Of a DNA stretch of 64,000 nt, positions 62,111 through 64,000 are shown piece by piece (the stretch's first letter is position 1; every line of letters starts with the position of its first letter). The stretch is from an uncultured Oscillospiraceae bacterium (lineage in GTDB: Bacteria; Bacillota; Clostridia; Oscillospirales; Oscillospiraceae). The translations under genes and the position numbers were made by a program. Location: NCBI GenBank assembly GCA_934654755.1, contig CAKUGQ010000012.1, positions 7,074 to 71,073 on the forward strand. The letters run 5' to 3'. The notes beneath the pieces are model-generated. The model searched no databases. It saw only the letters and a list, made by a program, of their open reading frames with translations, and was not told the origin of the DNA.

Positions 62111-63154
62111 ATGGCAAAAAAAAACATCGGCACGGGAGCCGGCCTTGCGCAATTAAAGGCGGATCTGAAGGCTCATTCGCCCGGAAAATGCTATGTGCTC
62201 TACGGTGAGGAAGACTATCTGCGCCGTTATTATTTTGAACAATTAAAAAAGCAACTTCTTGATCCCGCGACGGAAGCATTTAACTTTCACCGTCTGACCT
62301 CCGAGACCTTTACATTGCCGTCCTTTACGCAATCGTTGGAGGCGCTGCCCATGATGTCCGAACGCAGCCTTGTTTCTGTTGAGGATGTTGACATTTTTTC
62401 GCTTCGCGAAGATGAGCGGACGGAGTTTGCAGCACAGCTTTGCGATCTTCCCGACTATGCCTGTCTTGTGTTGAGCTATACTGACTTCAAACCGGACAGA
62501 CGACAGAAAAAACTATGGGAGGCGTTGGAGAAAAACGCCGTGCTTGCAGAGTTCGTTTACCAAAGCGAGGACGATCTTCGCGCATGGGTCGCACGCCATT
62601 TTCGCGCAGAAGGGAAGTACGCTGCGCCGGAGCTTTGCGCCTACCTTATACAACGCTGCGGCACTTCCATGACTCGTCTTGATGCAGAGATGCGGAAGGT
62701 TTGCGCCTATGCAGCAGGCCAGGAACTGACCCGTGCAGATCTGGACGCCGTCACGGAGCCGACGCTGGAGGCAAGTGTTTTCGAAATGACGGACGCCATC
62801 GCTGACCGTGCCTTTGACCGTGCGTTGGAGCGACTGAATACGATCCTGTTGCTTCGTGCGGAACCGATTCCCGTGCTGGCCGCCATTGGAATGCAGATGC
62901 GCAGGCTCTATGCGGCTCGTGTTCTGCTGTCGGAGGGTAAGGATGCCGACACGCTTGCCTCCGTATGTTCCATGCCGCCCTTTGCGGCTCGAATGACAAT
63001 GAAGCAGGCACGCAGACTCTCTGACCGTTTCTGTCGCCGTGCGATTTTATTGTGCTGCGACACAGACTATCAAATGAAAACCTCTTATGATGAGCCGGAG
63101 TATCTTTTGCAGACGCTGCTGTTTTCATTGACCGAGGAGGCACGGAATGATTAG
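62111..63154 (+). CDS. holA: DNA polymerase III delta subunit
   Basis: 347 residues, clamp-loader delta. LYGEEDYLRRYYFEQLKK near residue 30 is the AAA+-like N-terminus without a functional Walker A; ALPMMSERSLVSVED (about 78-92) and the C-terminal collar helices (AIGMQMRRLYAARVLL) match the family. Opens the beta clamp for PolC. The ATG at 62111 follows CAGGAGG. It overlaps rnmV by 8 bases. Confidence 0.93.
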   Translation: MAKKNIGTGAGLAQLKADLKAHSPGKCYVLYGEEDYLRRYYFEQLKKQLLDPATEAFNFHRLTSETFTLPSFTQSLEALPMMSERSLVSVEDVDIFSLREDERTEFAAQLCDLPDYACLVLSYTDFKPDRRQKKLWEALEKNAVLAEFVYQSEDDLRAWVARHFRAEGKYAAPELCAYLIQRCGTSMTRLDAEMRKVCAYAAGQELTRADLDAVTEPTLEASVFEMTDAIADRAFDRALERLNTILLLRAEPIPVLAAIGMQMRRLYAARVLLSEGKDADTLASVCSMPPFAARMTMKQARRLSDRFCRRAILLCCDTDYQMKTSYDEPEYLLQTLLFSLTEEARND

Positions 63155-63725
63155 ACTGCATCAGGCGATCGTCGTAGAAGGGAAGTACGACAAGAATACG
63201 CTTGCTCAGCTTGTTGACGCCCCAATCTTCGTTACGAACGGGTTCGGCATTATGAAGGATATGCGGCTTCTGACGCTTCTTCGCCGCGTAGCGGCGCAGC
63301 GCGGACTGATTGTCCTGACAGACTCGGACAGCGCCGGCTTCGTAATACGGAACTACCTGAAAAGTGCCATACCGCCGCAGCAGCTCTTTCAAGCCTACAT
63401 CCCTGATATTTACGGCAAGGAGCATCGCAAGCGTGAGCCGGGCAAAGAGGGCAAGCTCGGTGTCGAGGGGATGCCGCCGGAGGTGCTGTTGCGTGTGCTG
63501 CAAGCAGCCGGCGCTCAGGCAGAGCTGTCTGCTGTTCCGTTGCCGAAGATCACAAAGGCAGATTTGTTCTGTGCCGGACTGTCCGGCACGGCGGACAGCG
63601 CGCAGCGCCGAAGGACCGTTTTGGCGGAGCTTTCCCTGCCGGAGCATATGAGCTCGACAGGGCTGCTCGAAGCATTGAATGTACTTATGACGCGCGAGGA
63701 GTTTTTTGAACGGTTTTCACAGTGA
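63147..63725 (+). CDS. rnmV: Ribonuclease M5-like TOPRIM protein (DUF4093)
   Basis: 192 residues. TOPRIM domain: AIVVEGKYDK (about 7-16) with the catalytic Glu, and LTDSDSAGFVIRNYL (about 56-70) with the DxD metal site; then GVEGMPPEVLLRVL (about 108-121) of RNase M5/DUF4093. RNase M5 trims 5S rRNA precursors with ribosomal protein L18. It overlaps holA and ends the gene group that started at alaS. Confidence 0.88.
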   Translation: MIRLHQAIVVEGKYDKNTLAQLVDAPIFVTNGFGIMKDMRLLTLLRRVAAQRGLIVLTDSDSAGFVIRNYLKSAIPPQQLFQAYIPDIYGKEHRKREPGKEGKLGVEGMPPEVLLRVLQAAGAQAELSAVPLPKITKADLFCAGLSGTADSAQRRRTVLAELSLPEHMSSTGLLEALNVLMTREEFFERFSQ

Positions 63726-63754
63726 GAAGGCGAGAATAAGGAATAAAAAACCGA

Positions 63755-63784
63755 GCGGGTACGTCTCACGAGGGACGTACCCGC
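63755..63784 (-). terminator. Hairpin terminator, strongest on the minus strand
   Basis: Eleven-pair perfect stem GCGGGTACGTC/GACGTACCCGC (63755-63765 with 63774-63784). On the minus strand it is followed by TCGGTTTTTTATT; on the plus strand the downstream T content is poor. So it mainly stops transcripts entering from the right, though it may also end rnmV. Confidence 0.72.
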
Positions 63785-63999
63785 CTTCTGTGGATATGCA
63801 TAATTCTCTCTTTAGGAATGATTGTATTCATACAATGTTCTACACATAATTCTGCACTATCAGTTCCCGCGTCTGTTGCTGTACCAGCAACAATGGAAGT
63901 GAGTGATTCGCTCCTAAAGGGCAAAAGTTGCACGTTGTTATGCACTAATCGAAAAACGTTTAAAAAATTAAAGGGTAAGTCTTTAAAGGACTTACCCTT
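63766..63999 (-). CDS. Unidentified minus-strand open frame reaching the window edge
   Basis: Open from the right edge to a TGA at 63768-63766 (78 codons). A recognisable stretch reads VQLLPFRSESLTSIVAGTAT and then DAGTDSAELCVEHCMNTII. The only start-like codon upstream is a GTG near 63943, without a ribosome site. The stop lies inside the loop of the terminator above. It could be the 3' end of a gene to the right, or chance within a structured RNA or repeat. Confidence 0.25.
   Translation of the reverse strand, partial: KGKSFKDLPFNFLNVFRLVHNNVQLLPFRSESLTSIVAGTATDAGTDSAELCVEHCMNTIIPKERIMHIHRRRVRPS
63971..63999. terminator. Hairpin at the right edge
   Basis: Eleven-pair stem AAGGGTAAGTC/GACTTACCCTT around TTTAAAG. 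On the minus strand TTAATTTTTT follows, which is terminator-like. The pattern GGGTA-N-GTC ... GGAC-N-TACCC is shared with the hairpin at 63755-63784. Between the two lie smaller inverted repeats (ATTGTA/TACAAT near 63830, TGTTGCT/AGCAACA near 63880). Confidence 0.6.
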
Positions 64000-64000
64000 G

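Overview
The window looks like the chromosome of a spore-forming, low-oxygen Clostridia bacterium, probably from the Oscillospiraceae/Ruminococcaceae side of the Firmicutes. The evidence is a Gram-positive PolC replicase, the MEP isoprenoid pathway, a fused IspH-ribosomal S1 gene, the complete spoIIIAA-AH operon, sigK, a GerW (YtfJ) gene, strong AGGAGG ribosome binding sites and sigma-A promoters of the TTGACA-17-TATAAT type. Coding density is high and base composition is moderately GC-rich. No rRNA gene, complete tRNA gene or CRISPR array was seen.

Layout, left to right. 1-5477: the end of rseP, then ispG and polC. 5600-7710: a four-CxxC zinc-ribbon gene, a CapA-like lipoprotein on the minus strand, and a 662-base gap that holds a probable unannotated structured RNA with its own promoter and terminator. 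7863-17863: one tightly overlapping glycogen operon, glgB-glgC-glgD-glgA-glgP plus a GH13 glucan hydrolase. 17906-25271: rlmA (minus), then protein quality control (tig, clpP, clpX, lon) and the ribosome-assembly GTPase ysxC. 25313-33503: scpA-scpB (chromosome condensation), gerW, a D,D-carboxypeptidase, an RluB-type pseudouridine synthase, a flavoprotein, then cmk-plsC-ispH/rpsA. 33579-35554: htpG behind a promoter overlapped downstream by a CIRCE heat-shock operator. 35602-41404: a secreted protein of unknown function, tepA, a UppP-like membrane protein that has lost catalytic residues, ftsK/spoIIIE and an ECF transporter S component. 41509-46137: spoIIIAA to spoIIIAH. 46141-52889: an Asp23 protein, nusB, a TsaD-like paralogue, xseA-xseB-ispA, sigK, a DUF5662 protein, uridine phosphorylase and a small membrane protein.

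52941-56140 is the clearest foreign segment. It starts with the orphan 3' end of a tRNA, followed by a tyrosine integrase, a membrane-anchored HTH protein, an Xre repressor and a divergent Cro-like gene. The two regulators share a control region with repeated GTTCAA-N5-TTGAAC operators. The segment ends inside the remains of an S8 peptidase gene. It reads as the immunity and integration end of a prophage or integrative element whose remainder has been deleted. Immediately after it come a T-box riboswitch and alaS, then hinT, comEC, holA and rnmV. The right edge holds two similar hairpins and an unidentified minus-strand reading frame.

The most interesting items are the structured RNA at 7467-7708, the internal ribosome binding site inside the ispH-rpsA fusion, the degenerate UppP paralogue, the CIRCE-controlled htpG, and the phage-like switch with its operators and a 47-codon antisense-overlapping gene.
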